From contig NZ_RJAC01000027.1 in assembly GCF_003999975.1 (NCBI RefSeq), positions 31,624 through 95,623 on the forward strand: a DNA stretch of 64,000 nucleotides, written 5' to 3'. Positions 25,434 to 33,439 of the stretch are shown here, piece after piece. The notes beneath the pieces were generated by a model. It was given only the letters and a program-made list of their open reading frames with translations. It did not search any database and was not told where the DNA came from. A program made the translations under genes and the position numbers. The stretch is from Actinoplanes solisilvae. Its GTDB lineage: Bacteria > Actinomycetota > Actinomycetes > Mycobacteriales > Micromonosporaceae. Numbering within the stretch: the stretch's first letter is position 1; every line of letters begins with the position of its first letter.

Positions 25434-26879
25434 TCAGAGAACGAACGCGTCGGTCCAGAGCTGGCGTGACTTGCCCGACAGGGCCTGCATCAGCCCGACC
25501 GCCTGGTTGTCGGTCAGCCCGGCCACGAAGTCGACCACCGCACGGCCGCGGGCCCGGTCGAGGCGCTCGGGCGTGCCGTCGGGCAGCTCGGCCTCGGCCA
25601 GCTCGACCAGGTCGCGCAGCCGGCTCGGAATGCGCTCCTCCTCGTCGGGGTCGACCAGCCAGGCGATCAGCGCCTCGACCAGCGAGGCGACCAGCCGGCC
25701 CTGGCCGCGCTGGTGCAGCGCCAGGTCGGGGCGGGCCAGCACGAACCGGTTCTGCACGAACTTGAGCACCTGCACCTCGTGCCACTGGGCCTGAGCGAGC
25801 TGCACGTGGCCCGAGCGCACGGCCGGGTCGGCGATCGTCTCGACCGACTCGACCAGGCGCCGCGTCCACGTCGCCGCGAACGCCGCGACCTGGGCCTCGG
25901 CCTCGAGCGAGCCGTCGAACGGCCGGGCCAGCAGGCCGTCGACCAGTTCGGCCCGCACCAGCTCGACCGCGGCGGCGAACGCGTCGTCGTCGGCCATCCA
26001 GCCGTCCTTGCGGTGCAGCTGCCGGCGCAGCGACTCGATCGCGCCGCCCGCCCGGGTCAGATCGGTCGACGGGCCCCAGCGCTGCCACGCCATCAGCTCG
26101 GTGGCCACCGCGCCCTGCTGCAGCACGCCGACCCGGTGCACGTCCTCCAGATCGTGGATCGCGTACGCGATGTCGTCGGCCGTGTCCATGACCGAGGCCT
26201 CGACGGTCTGCTGCCAGTCGGCGACCCGCCCGGCGAACGGCGCGCGGGCGGCGTGCATGTCGGCCGCTTCGGTCGAATAGGCCCCGAACTTCAGCGAACC
26301 ACCCTCGGGGTCGTCGGGCGGCGGGGCGGCGCCGCGCGGTGCCGGGTCCATGAAGCGCTGCGGGTCGCGCCGGGTCCACGGGTATTTCAGGATCGCGGCC
26401 CGCACGGCGTTGGTCAGGTTGAGCCCGATCGTGTGCTGGCCGCGAATCTCGGTGCTGGTCACGATGCGATAGGACTGGGCGTTGCCCTCGAAGCCGTCGC
26501 GCAGCTTCAACCGCTGGCGGGCGACCCGGTCGAGCACGCGTTCGCCCAGGTGGCCGAAGGGCGGATGACCCAGGTCGTGGGCGAGGGCGGCCGCCTCGAC
26601 CACGTCGGGGTCGCAGCCGCCCAGCTTGTCGGCCAGGCCGTGGTCGACGCGCTCGGCGATGGCCCGGGCCACCTGGGCGACCTTGAGGCTGTGGGTCATG
26701 CGGTTGTGCACCAGCAGGCCGGCGCCCCCAGGACTGATCACCTGGGTGACGCCGGCGAGCCGGGCGAAGAACGGCGACGCCACGATGCGATCGCGGTCGA
26801 CGCGGAACGGGCTGGTGGCGAGGTCGCCGGGGGCGACCAGCCGATCGCCGAAAAGGCGCTGAGCCCGGGGATCTTCCAT
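25434..26879 (-). CDS. dgt: deoxyguanosinetriphosphate triphosphohydrolase-like protein
   Basis: This 481-residue HD-superfamily enzyme would hydrolyse dGTP (or other dNTPs) to nucleoside and triphosphate. The metal-binding residues are visible in RMTHSLKVAQVA, AALAHDLGHPPFGHLGE and MDTADDIAYAIHDLED. An N-terminal LFGDRLVAPGDLATSPFRVDRDRI is family-like. A linker insertion rich in Pro and Gly (PAPRGAAPPPDDPEGG) lies near residue 185. It starts at ATG 26879 and is followed by the shared terminator. Confidence 0.9.
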   Translation of the reverse strand: MEDPRAQRLFGDRLVAPGDLATSPFRVDRDRIVASPFFARLAGVTQVISPGGAGLLVHNRMTHSLKVAQVARAIAERVDHGLADKLGGCDPDVVEAAALAHDLGHPPFGHLGERVLDRVARQRLKLRDGFEGNAQSYRIVTSTEIRGQHTIGLNLTNAVRAAILKYPWTRRDPQRFMDPAPRGAAPPPDDPEGGSLKFGAYSTEAADMHAARAPFAGRVADWQQTVEASVMDTADDIAYAIHDLEDVHRVGVLQQGAVATELMAWQRWGPSTDLTRAGGAIESLRRQLHRKDGWMADDDAFAAAVELVRAELVDGLLARPFDGSLEAEAQVAAFAATWTRRLVESVETIADPAVRSGHVQLAQAQWHEVQVLKFVQNRFVLARPDLALHQRGQGRLVASLVEALIAWLVDPDEEERIPSRLRDLVELAEAELPDGTPERLDRARGRAVVDFVAGLTDNQAVGLMQALSGKSRQLWTDAFVL

Positions 26880-26889
26880 CCCGGAAAGG

Positions 26890-27468
26890 CTACCGGGCCT
26901 GCAGGGCGTCCAGCGCGACGGACATGGCGGCGACCAGGCGGCGGTCGACGCGCGGGTCGTGGATGGTCACGACGTAACGGTCGCGCAGGCCCCACTTCTT
27001 CACCACGGAGAACACCGGACGCTCGTCCATCACGAAGTCGAAGTGGTAGGGCAGCCACGACAGCGACTCGACGAAGCGGCGCAGCACGGCCACCCACACG
27101 TTGGTCTCGCGGCCGATCATCTCGCCGAAGCCGGGCTGCTCCAGGTGCCAGGTGGAGCGGATCAGCGACTCCTTGAAGTTCTTGCGGAACAGCCCGATCG
27201 GGGCGCCGGCGGCGTCGGTGACGTCGTAGGTGGCGCCCAGGTCGATCACCTGGCGGGCCTTGAAGCCCAGCACGGGGGTGGTCTTCTGGTCGTCGGTGTA
27301 GAGCGTGACCTGCTCCTTGAACGCCATCCGCTTCTGCTGAGCGAAGGCGAGGAGCTCGGCCTCGCTGCCGTCGGGGGCGACGGCGTGGATCTCGTATTGG
27401 TTGACCATGAGCCGCACGCGCTGACGCACGATGAGCTGCTGCTGGGTTTGAAGAACATCGACAGTCAC
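26890..27468 (-). CDS. LURP-one-related (LOR/DUF567) family protein
   Basis: This protein of about 192 residues is cytoplasmic with no signal peptide. RQRVRLMVNQYEIHAV, VLGFKARQVIDLGATYDVTDA, SLIRSTWHLEQPG and SVVKKWGLRDRYVVTIHD match the LOR family. The fold is a 12-stranded barrel related to phospholipid scramblases and plant LURP1. Its role in bacteria is unknown. The GTG at 27468 is a best guess because no clear ribosome site exists. An upstream TTG or GTG (27486) is possible. It is divergent from the lactamase-fold gene. Confidence 0.8.
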   Translation of the reverse strand: MTVDVLQTQQQLIVRQRVRLMVNQYEIHAVAPDGSEAELLAFAQQKRMAFKEQVTLYTDDQKTTPVLGFKARQVIDLGATYDVTDAAGAPIGLFRKNFKESLIRSTWHLEQPGFGEMIGRETNVWVAVLRRFVESLSWLPYHFDFVMDERPVFSVVKKWGLRDRYVVTIHDPRVDRRLVAAMSVALDALQAR

Positions 27469-27535
27469 GGCGATGGAGTGTGTCACACCTGGCAACCGGT
27501 GGCGGGACCCCTGTCCGGGCCGTCAGACTGGTCGA

Positions 27536-28639
27536 ATGGCGAAGCGAGGACGTACCGGATCATTGATCGCGCTGGCCCTCGGGGCGGTGGCGGTCTGGGC
27601 CGCGCGGGACATCCCGCGCCAGATGGGCGCCCGGGCCAAGGGCGAGCGGCTCGAGCGCATGCTGGCGTCGCCCCAGTTCGCAGACGGCAAGTTCCACAAC
27701 AGCGTCCCGGCCACCATGCTCGCGGCCTCGTCGATGCCGAAGATCTTCGCCGAGACGCTGCGCGACCGCGAGCGCCGCCACCCGCGTCTGCCGATCCCGG
27801 TGATCACTCCCGACCCGGGCGCACCGGCCGACGGGCTGCACGTCACGTGGTACGGGCACTCCTCCGCGATGATCGAGATCGAGGGCCGGCGGGTGCTGCT
27901 CGACCCGGTCTGGAGCGAGCGCTGCTCACCGTCGCGGCTGTCCGGCCCGCGCCGCCTGCACGAGCCGCCGGTCGCCCTGCGCGACCTGCCCCCGCTCGAC
28001 GCCGTGCTGATCTCCCACGACCACTACGACCACCTCGACATGGAGACCATCCAGAACCTGGTCGACCTGCAGGCCGCGCCGTTCCTGGTGCCGCTGGGCG
28101 TGGGCGCCCACCTCGAACGCTGGGGCGTCCCGGCGACCCGCATCGTCGAGATGGACTGGAACGACACCCACCGCATCGGCGGCCTCGAGTTCATCTCCAC
28201 CGCCGCGCGGCACTTCAGCGGGCGCGGGTTCGGCCGCGACGGCACGCTCTGGACCAGTTGGGTGATCAACGGGCCGGGCCGCAAGGTCTTCTACTCCGGC
28301 GACACCGGCTACTTCCCGGGCTTCGCCGAGGTGGGCCAGGAACACGGACCGTTCGACGTGACGCTGGTGCAGATCGGCGCCTACAACGAGGCCTGGCCCG
28401 ACATCCACATGTTCCCCGAGGACGGCGTCGCCACCCACGTCGACGTGCGCGGCGGCCTGATGATCCCGGTCCACTGGGCGACGTTCAACCTGGCCCTGCA
28501 CGACTGGTCCGAGCCGGCCGACCGCACGTGGCGCGAGGCCAAGGCCCGAGACGTACGCCTGGCCGTCCCGCGCCCGGGCGAGCGCGTCGACGTCGACAAC
28601 CCGCCCGCGGTGGACGGCTGGTGGCAGCAGATCGCGTAG
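27536..28639 (+). CDS. metallo-beta-lactamase-fold hydrolase (NAPE-PLD/UlaG-like)
   Basis: This 367-residue protein has a short hydrophobic N-terminus (LIALALGAVAVWAARDI), possibly a membrane anchor. The metal-binding set follows: SHDHYDHLD, TAARHFSGRG, YSGDTGYFPGF and IPVHWATFNL. WYGHSSAMIEIEG is typical of NAPE-PLD-like enzymes, which cleave N-acyl phosphatidylethanolamine. Substrate here is not proved. It overlaps the next gene by 19 bases, so the two are probably in one transcript. The ATG at 27536 is the first with family-like sequence. Confidence 0.88.
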   Translation: MAKRGRTGSLIALALGAVAVWAARDIPRQMGARAKGERLERMLASPQFADGKFHNSVPATMLAASSMPKIFAETLRDRERRHPRLPIPVITPDPGAPADGLHVTWYGHSSAMIEIEGRRVLLDPVWSERCSPSRLSGPRRLHEPPVALRDLPPLDAVLISHDHYDHLDMETIQNLVDLQAAPFLVPLGVGAHLERWGVPATRIVEMDWNDTHRIGGLEFISTAARHFSGRGFGRDGTLWTSWVINGPGRKVFYSGDTGYFPGFAEVGQEHGPFDVTLVQIGAYNEAWPDIHMFPEDGVATHVDVRGGLMIPVHWATFNLALHDWSEPADRTWREAKARDVRLAVPRPGERVDVDNPPAVDGWWQQIA

Positions 28640-29193
28640 CGGCCGCGCTCCTGGTCCTCGGCAACGGCCTGACCCCGGGCCCCGCGCTCTCGGCGGGGAG
28701 CCTGGCCCGGGTGCGAGCCGCCGTCGACTACGCCCCGACCGGCCGGGTCGTCTTCACCGGTGGCTGGGAGCAGGTCCGGACCGGCGCGCCCGAACCGCCG
28801 CACGGCTGCCGTGAGGCCGACCTGATGCGCCGCGCGGCTCTCGACCTGGGGCTCGACGCCGATCTGCGGATCGAAAGCCGCTCGCGCAGCACGCTCGAGA
28901 ACTTCCTGCACGTCGCGGCGGACGGGTTGCTCGACGGGCTCGTCTTCACCCCGTCGCGGCCGCTCGGGCTGGTCACGCATCGCTGGCATCTGCCGCGGGC
29001 CCGCTACCTCGCCGGCAAGGTTCTCGGCCTGAGAAGCGAGGCGCTGCTCGATGTGCCGGCGGGTGGTCCGGTCCGCCTCTCCGAGTACGCCGTGAGGGCC
29101 GCGTCCCGGCTGGCCTTCCTCGGCGCCCGTGATCCGGCGACGCTGCTGAGGCGGGAGCGTCGCGTGGTAACGATGTTGCGACGCGGGGTATAG
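28621..29193 (+). CDS. YdcF/DUF218-like envelope protein
   Basis: This protein of about 190 residues fits the YdcF/SanA/ElyC (DUF218) family of uncertain function linked to envelope biogenesis. Recognised stretches are LLVLGNGLTPGPALSAGSLA, TGRVVFTGGWE, CREADLMRRAALDLGL, IESRSRSTLENFLH and VTHRWHLPRA. It lacks a signal peptide or helix. The start is inferred as GTG 28621, overlapping the upstream gene by 19 bases. It lies 8 bases before the glycosyltransferase gene. Confidence 0.82.
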   Translation: MAADRVAAALLVLGNGLTPGPALSAGSLARVRAAVDYAPTGRVVFTGGWEQVRTGAPEPPHGCREADLMRRAALDLGLDADLRIESRSRSTLENFLHVAADGLLDGLVFTPSRPLGLVTHRWHLPRARYLAGKVLGLRSEALLDVPAGGPVRLSEYAVRAASRLAFLGARDPATLLRRERRVVTMLRRGV

Positions 29194-29201
29194 CAGGCGG
29201 C

Positions 29202-29861
29202 ATGGTGCTGCTTTTGCCGGTTTTCCAACCGGGTGACGGGTTGCCGCGGCTGGTCGCCGACGTGCGGAAGGCCGGCTTCGACGACGCGATCGTGGTGGTC
29301 GACGACGGCAGCGATCACCCGGTCGACGTGCCCGGCTGCACGGTGCTGCGGCATCCGGCCAATCGCGGCAAGGGTGCGGCGTTGAAGACCGGCTTCGCGT
29401 ACGTCACCACGGCGCACCCGGGTCACGAGGTGGTCTGCGCCGACGCGGACGGGCAGCACAGCGTCGACGACATCCTGCGGGTCGCCACCCGGGTACGAGA
29501 CTCGGGCGCGACCGTGCTCGGAGTTCGGCGGGTGCGGCGCATGCCGCCGCGCAGCCAGGTCGGCAACGCGATCACCCGCGTGCTCTTCCGGGCCGCGACC
29601 GGGCGCTGGGTCGGCGACACCCAGACCGGGCTGCGCGGTTACCCGTCCACCTTGCTGTCCTGGCTGGTCACGGTGCCCGGCGAGCGGTTCGAGTACGAGA
29701 TGAACGTGCTGCTCGCGGCGGCCCGCGCCGGCCACGCGATCGAGCAGGTCGAGATCGCCACGACCTATTTGGACGGCAACGCGTCGTCGCACTTCGGCTC
29801 GGTGCGCGATGCCGTCCGGATCTATCGCGCGCTGCTGAGGTTCGTCGTGCTCGACCGTTGA
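29202..29861 (+). CDS. glycosyltransferase family 2 protein
   Basis: This 219-residue GT2-fold protein has no membrane segment. Its N-terminal nucleotide-binding motif is VLLLPVFQPGDGLP, followed by IVVVDDGSDHPVDV, the metal-binding ADADGQHSVDD and the later GDTQTGLRGYPSTLL, GERFEYEMNVL and EIATTYLDGNASSHF. These resemble dolichol-phosphate mannosyl/glucosyltransferases. It is probably co-transcribed with the preceding YdcF-like gene (gap 8 bases) and its last 40 bases overlap the convergent kinase. Confidence 0.88.
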   Translation: MVLLLPVFQPGDGLPRLVADVRKAGFDDAIVVVDDGSDHPVDVPGCTVLRHPANRGKGAALKTGFAYVTTAHPGHEVVCADADGQHSVDDILRVATRVRDSGATVLGVRRVRRMPPRSQVGNAITRVLFRAATGRWVGDTQTGLRGYPSTLLSWLVTVPGERFEYEMNVLLAAARAGHAIEQVEIATTYLDGNASSHFGSVRDAVRIYRALLRFVVLDR

Positions 29862-30748
29862 GCCGGCACGAGGATCTTCACGGCGCCCGGCGCGACCTTG
29901 GCCGTGAACGACTTCGTCCGCGTACGGGCTCCGCCGTCCAGTTCGTACTCCATCTTGGACTTGAGCTTGACCTCGATGCGGCGGGCGCGCGTGGTGCGTA
30001 CGAAGGGGGAACTGTCGCTTCTTCCGACGGCCATCGTGCCTAGCGCCCGCGCCCATTGCAGCGCGCCCTGGGCCGTGGCCACCCCGACGTCGAGCCAGCC
30101 GTCGTCGGGTTTCGCGTCGTCGAACGCCTTGATGCCGCCGGTGATGCGGCCGACGTTGCCGATCAGCACGCAGCTCGCCTCGTCCTCGAACCACTTGGTG
30201 CCGTCGATCGTGATCGTCGCGGTGGCCGCTTCGCCGTTCACGTGCCGAAGGCCGGCCCAGACGTACGCCAGCTTGCCGAGCCGGTCCTTCATGTTGCGGT
30301 CGGCGTCGTTGATCATCGCGCCGTCGAAGCCGATGCCGGCCATCACGCCGAAGTATTCGCCGGCGAGTTTGCCCAGGTCGACGCGGTGCGGTTCGCCGTG
30401 CAGCGCGACCTCGACCGACTCCTCCAGCGTGGTGGGGATGCCCAGGTTGGTGGCGAGCAGGTTGCCGGTCCCGGCCGGGATGATGCCCAGCGGCACCTGG
30501 CTCTTGGAGTGGGCCAGCACGTCGAGCGCGCGCTGCACCATGCCGTCGCCGCCCCAGACGATCAGCCGGTCGACCTTCGCGTCGATCGCCTTCCGCACTT
30601 CCTTCGGCGCCTTCTTGCTCTTCGGCACCTCGAACCAGAGCAGGTCGTCGATGCCCGCGTCGGTCAGGCGGCGGCGCAGTTCGTCCAGGCCGCCGCCCAG
30701 CGACTTCTTCTGATGCGCGACTACGGCGATTTTGCGGGGGGTTCGCAT
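29822..30748 (-). CDS. diacylglycerol/lipid kinase (DAGK catalytic domain)
   Basis: This 308-residue member of the DagK/YegS family phosphorylates lipid alcohols. The nucleotide loop is VWGGDGMVQRALD, followed by LGIIPAGTGNLLATNLGIP, and the later YFGVMAGIGFDGAMI and KAFDDAKPDDGWLDV match. It has no membrane helix and is likely peripheral. A YdcF/GT2 pair and an LOR protein are nearby, suggesting lipid or envelope chemistry. The start at ATG 30748 is followed directly by family-like sequence. Its last 40 bases overlap the GT2 gene. Confidence 0.92.
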   Translation of the reverse strand: MRTPRKIAVVAHQKKSLGGGLDELRRRLTDAGIDDLLWFEVPKSKKAPKEVRKAIDAKVDRLIVWGGDGMVQRALDVLAHSKSQVPLGIIPAGTGNLLATNLGIPTTLEESVEVALHGEPHRVDLGKLAGEYFGVMAGIGFDGAMINDADRNMKDRLGKLAYVWAGLRHVNGEAATATITIDGTKWFEDEASCVLIGNVGRITGGIKAFDDAKPDDGWLDVGVATAQGALQWARALGTMAVGRSDSSPFVRTTRARRIEVKLKSKMEYELDGGARTRTKSFTAKVAPGAVKILVPAQRSSTTNLSSAR

Positions 30749-30782
30749 GGACAGCGGACTACCCGAATCGATGGAACGATAA

Positions 30783-31361
30783 TCAGCTGACCGTCTCGCG
30801 CATGCGCTGCTCGGCGGCCGCGCTGCGGATCACCATGAGGCGCAGCTCCAACTCGTCGGAGACCATCGCGGCCAGGTTCTCCAGGGCCTTGAGCTGGCGT
30901 TTGGTGGCCTCGCGGGGCCGGTTGTCGATCACGTTGACGGTGCCGAGGCGGTACCCGTCGTGGGTGCGGATCGGCGCGGCCGCATAGAAGCGCAGGCCCA
31001 GTTCGCCGCGGACGAGCGGGTGCTCCAGCGTGCGCGGGTCGACGGCGGCGTTGTTGATCACGTAGACGTCGTCCTGGGCGATGACCGACGCGCAGAGGCC
31101 CGGCTCCTTGCCGACCTCGCGTACCCCGCTGAGGCCCTGGCAGGCGGCGAGCCAGACCCGGTCCTGCTCGACCAGCGACACCGTCGCGATCGGAGTGTCG
31201 AAGATGGCGCCGGCGACGAACGCGATCCGGTCGTACGCGTCCTCAACCGGCTGATCGACCAGCCGGTAGCGGCGGACGGCCTCGAGCCGCGCCTGCTCCT
31301 CGGGGCCGACGTTGTCCAGATACTCGTACGCGTTCGACGACACGGGATTGCTGTTCGTCAT
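30783..31361 (-). CDS. GAF domain protein
   Basis: This 192-residue protein consists of a helical lead-in (residues 1-35), a GAF domain (about 40-165) and a helix at the end. IAFVAGAIFDTPIATVSLVEQDRVWL and CASVIAQDDVYVINNAAVDPRTLEHPLV are typical of GAF sensors fused to signalling enzymes, but no enzyme is present here. It may bind a small ligand or act as a partner in c-di-GMP or kinase signalling. The start is ATG 31361. It is divergent from the GH65 remnant. Confidence 0.85.
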   Translation of the reverse strand: MTNSNPVSSNAYEYLDNVGPEEQARLEAVRRYRLVDQPVEDAYDRIAFVAGAIFDTPIATVSLVEQDRVWLAACQGLSGVREVGKEPGLCASVIAQDDVYVINNAAVDPRTLEHPLVRGELGLRFYAAAPIRTHDGYRLGTVNVIDNRPREATKRQLKALENLAAMVSDELELRLMVIRSAAAEQRMRETVS

Positions 31362-31513
31362 TTCGAGTGATCCCCCTCACAGTGGCAACCGTGCATGCGA
31401 GCCTAGGAAGGGCATCGGTGTCCTGCAATGCTCTTGATGGGCGAATTCGGTTCACAGCGAAGCCTCAGGGGTGAAAATCGCACAAGCAGTCAGTCGCTGG
31501 GTAAGAGAGCGAC

Positions 31514-32622
31514 GTGCGACAACCGACCGCGGCCGTGATCGGCCCACCCGAGCCCTGGGCTGTCCGCGAGCGCGGCGCCCCCGTCGAGGAGGACGGCGCT
31601 CTCCGCCAGGGAGAGTCGATCTTCGCGCTCGCCAACGGCCACATCGGACTGCGGGCCAACCTCGAGGAACCCCACCCCGGAGGCATGCCGGGCACGTTCC
31701 TCAACTCGCTCTTCGAGGAGCGCGACCTGCACTACCCCGAGGAGGCGTACGGCTTCCCGCAGCGCACGCAGACGATCGTGAACGGCCCCAACGGCAAGCG
31801 AATCGCGCTCTTCGTCGACGGCGAGCACTGATGGACGACAATATCTACACCAACCTGATGGCCCAGCGGAACCTGCGCGCTGCGCCCAATGGCTTCTCGA
31901 AGCTGGCCGACTGCCTCAACATTCCGTACGACGAGGGCCGCGGGGTTCACGAGCAGTCCGCCGGATTCACCCGGCTGCCCGAGTGGGACTTCGGCGATCA
32001 GGACTATCCGCTGATGCTGGGCCACCACTACCTCAACCTCTATCGCAAACAGGTCGTGAAGCAGGCCGACCTGGTGCTGGCCATGATGACCAACGGCGAC
32101 GCGTTCACCCTCGACGAGAAACGCCGCAACTTCGCCTACTACGAGGCCCGTACGGTGCGCGACTCTTCACTGTCGGCGCCGATCCAGGCAGTGCTCGCGG
32201 CCGAGCTGGGACACCTGTCGCTGGCCCACGACTACCTGGCCGAGGCGGCGCTGCTCGACCTGCGGCGCGGCGGCGAGTCCGGCGGCGACGGCCTGCACAT
32301 CGCGGCGTGCGCGGGCGCGTGGATCGCCCTGGTCATGGGCTTCGGCGGCCTGCGCGACCACGACGGTGAGCTGTCCTTCGCCCCGCGCCTGCCCCCGCTC
32401 CTGACCCGCCTGGCCTTCCGCCTGCACTGGCGAGGCGCCGACCTGCGGGTCACGATCACCCGAGGCTCGGTGACCTACGCGTCCGACGGCGACATCACCT
32501 TCCGCCACGAGGGCAAAGAGATTCACGTACGAGCCGATGAGCAGACGAGGTTCACAGTGGACCCGATCGGCGACGCCCCCGCCCCGCCGTCACCGCGGCC
32601 CCCGAAGCGCCACACGGTCTGA
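31514..32622 (+). pseudogene. GH65 glycoside phosphorylase remnant with internal deletion
   Basis: The left piece (31514-31831, 105 codons) encodes the N-terminal part of a GH65 trehalose/kojibiose/maltose phosphorylase-like protein (ESIFALANGHIGLRANLEE, YPEEAYGFPQRTQTIVN). It reaches a TGA at 31829-31831. The right piece (31831-32622, frame +1) resumes at a region normally more than 400 residues further on (DDNIYTNLMAQRNLRAA, then GHHYLNLYRKQVVKQADLVLAM) and continues to the C-terminal barrel (SFAPRLPPLLTRLAFRL). The catalytic region with the general acid glutamate is missing. The pieces meet at a short GTCGACGGCGAGC stretch. The remnant is unlikely to make a working enzyme. Confidence 0.85.
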
Positions 32623-32628
32623 CCGCTG

Positions 32629-32883
32629 TCACTGCGGGCCCGCGTAATGGGCGACGGTCAGCAACAGGCCGAGGGCCGCGGCGAAAGCGCCCCCGGCGGT
32701 GAGGATGGCGGTGGGGACGTTGTTCTCCCCCGCGAGAGACAGCAGGGCCGCAGCTCCACTGACGACCGCGGCCACGGCCACCATGAGCAAGACCTTGGCA
32801 CGACGCGGCACCCTAGGCTGCGGCGAAGGGAGGGGCGGCGTCTCGGTCGTGGGAAGCGGGGTGTGTGAGGCCCTGTCGATCAT
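32629..32883 (-). CDS. small two-helix membrane protein
   Basis: This 84-residue protein has a Pro/Thr-rich N-terminus (SHTPLPTTETPPLPSPQPRVP), then two helices (AKVLLMVAVAAVVSGAAALL and TAILTAGGAFAAALGLLLT). It resembles small actinobacterial membrane proteins of unknown function. The ATG at 32883 has a GGTGG-like site upstream. It lies 6 bases from the GH65 remnant, convergent. Confidence 0.55.
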   Translation of the reverse strand: MIDRASHTPLPTTETPPLPSPQPRVPRRAKVLLMVAVAAVVSGAAALLSLAGENNVPTAILTAGGAFAAALGLLLTVAHYAGPQ

Positions 32884-33143
32884 AGCTACCACCAGAGTGT
32901 CTAGTTGACTACCCTGAGTGTTGATTCAAGGTTCGCGAATTTTCCACGTGTATTCACATGGCGTGAAAGAATCACGCTCCACTTACCGGCTATATGGCAG
33001 ATTGATAGGCTGCAGACTGCCAGTTGGATGCCTGACATCTACCACCAAAGGCCGGTGTCTGATGTCCGGCTTGTCATCATTCAGACACGGATTTTCTCAC
33101 CAAAACGGGCAACCCAGACTCCGTCTAAATTATTCTTTCGGTT
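32884..33143. promoter_or_regulatory. AT-rich intergenic island with divergent promoters
   Basis: About 260 bases of clearly lower GC than the rest of the window lie between the small membrane gene and the regulator pair. They include AT-rich runs such as TAAATTATTCTTTCG at about 33126-33140 and the inverted pair GCCGG/CCGGC around TGTCTGATGT (about 33051-33070). No coding frame is supported. The AT-richness could mark foreign DNA or a strong regulated promoter. Confidence 0.5.
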
Positions 33144-33401
33144 GTGAATAATGGAGGTCAAGAGATCGACGCTAACGAAGCGGCCGAACACGCTAAGTCG
33201 TTCGGCGCCCTGCGAACGATCGCCAACCAATGCGCCAGCGGATCGTGTCCCACCGTCTTTTACGCGACCGGTTCCGGCACCCTGATCGTGCAGGGCTACC
33301 GGGTGTGGGCCGATCAGGCCGGCGTCGAAGTGCCCGAGGGGGAGTCGCTGGTGGAAATCCCCCTCGACCTGCTGGCCGAGGCCGTGCGCAACCTGCCCTG
33401 A
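33144..33401 (+). CDS. small protein paired with XRE/DUF5753 regulator
   Basis: This 85-residue protein has an N-terminal acidic helix (EIDANEAAEHAKSFG), a small Cys pair in NQCASGSCPTVF and TGSGTLIVQGYRVWADQAGVEVPEGES. It ends VEIPLDLLAEAVRNLP. It lacks a DUF397 signature, although many XRE/DUF5753 genes have a small partner. It lies 38 bases upstream of the regulator and is probably co-transcribed. The GTG start has no clear ribosome site. Confidence 0.65.
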   Translation: MNNGGQEIDANEAAEHAKSFGALRTIANQCASGSCPTVFYATGSGTLIVQGYRVWADQAGVEVPEGESLVEIPLDLLAEAVRNLP

Positions 33402-33439
33402 GAACCGCTCGTCGTTTCACGTCGTGGGGAGGTGTCCAG

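Noticed and set aside
31831..32622. Right part of the GH65 remnant as an intact independent gene
   Set aside because: It starts in the middle of a GH65 catalytic domain and lacks a ribosome site. The left part of the same enzyme is directly before it, so a deletion remnant explains both.
33144..33401. DUF397 partner protein
   Set aside because: The expected WRKSSYS/GNCVEVA and VRDSK motifs of DUF397 are absent, so only a generic partner is proposed.
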